Assembly: GCA_035275345.1 (NCBI GenBank)
Contig: DATEMY010000258.1
Span: 1 to 49,258, forward strand
Direction: 5' to 3'
Source of the DNA: JAJVID01 sp035275345
Lineage (GTDB): Bacteria > Acidobacteriota > Blastocatellia > RBC074
DNA length: 49,258 nt
A program made the translations under genes and the position numbers. The notes under the pieces were generated by a model. It had not been told where the DNA came from. It worked only from the letters and a program-made list of their open reading frames with translations, and did not search any database. Shown here piece by piece: positions 49,234 through 49,258 of this stretch (positions are counted from its first letter, which is position 1; the number at the start of each line of letters is the position of its first letter).

Positions 49234-49258
49234 GTATTTGCGTGTCTGGAGAAGCTTT

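Overview
The window looks like a chromosomal segment of a GC-rich bacterium, most probably an Acidobacteriota (Blastocatellia-like) genome. Three things suggest this: a DUF1501 plus PSCyt/DUF1549/DUF1553 pair, Ser/Thr kinases with TPR tails paired with small sigma factors, and many dispersed self-complementary intergenic repeats. This placement is inferred from gene content, not from a marker gene. No rRNA, tRNA, CRISPR array, phage or intact insertion sequence was recognised.

Layout. (1) 1-5786, minus strand: a sigma-70-like factor, a 1200-residue protein joining a zinc-finger anti-sigma domain, one membrane helix, TPRs and a CHAT caspase-like protease, an unrecognised 284-residue protein, and the N-terminus of an S8 (subtilisin-like) protease cut by the window edge. 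This reads as a membrane signalling and protease cassette. (2) 6340-10378, minus strand: a compact four-gene ABC importer of the YnjBCD type with the permease split in two. (3) 10684-17497, plus strand: five closely spaced genes, namely a stand-alone lipoyl-carrier (GcvH-like) protein, a two-cluster ferredoxin-like protein, a radical SAM protein, a class II terpene cyclase with an intact DADD motif, and a DUF116 domain fused to a trans-polyprenyl diphosphate synthase. (4) 17867-22885: a second radical SAM protein, a DUF3862 protein, a prenyltransferase-beta-like alpha/alpha-barrel protein, a CobW-type GTPase (minus strand) and a DegT/StrS aminotransferase. Regions 3 and 4 together are the best candidate for an undescribed system: an isoprenoid is made, cyclised and then modified by radical chemistry with a lipoyl protein and ferredoxin. 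That function is inference.

(5) 22937-31960: a glutathione peroxidase, a dienelactone-hydrolase-like enzyme preceded by a 114-bp tandem duplication, a zinc-ribbon Ser/Thr kinase with a polytopic membrane tail, an FG-GAP/VCBS protein and a large Asp-box (BNR) protein. (6) 32200-37227, minus strand: a small translationally coupled membrane-protein pair, then a TPR Ser/Thr kinase with its ECF-type sigma factor. (7) 37669-43664: a DUF3365 haem protein and a Planctomycete-type trio (PSCyt/DUF1549/DUF1553, a secreted ABM monooxygenase, a Tat-exported DUF1501 protein) separated by hairpin repeats. (8) 43935-49233: an RND (HAE1) pump without neighbouring partner genes, a YcxB-like fragment, and a Tat-exported Gfo/Idh/MocA oxidoreductase.

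Recurring oddities are short in-frame tandem repeats in protein linkers, long near-perfect hairpins between genes, and a frameshifted carboxymuconolactone-decarboxylase remnant overlapping the start of the second radical SAM gene.
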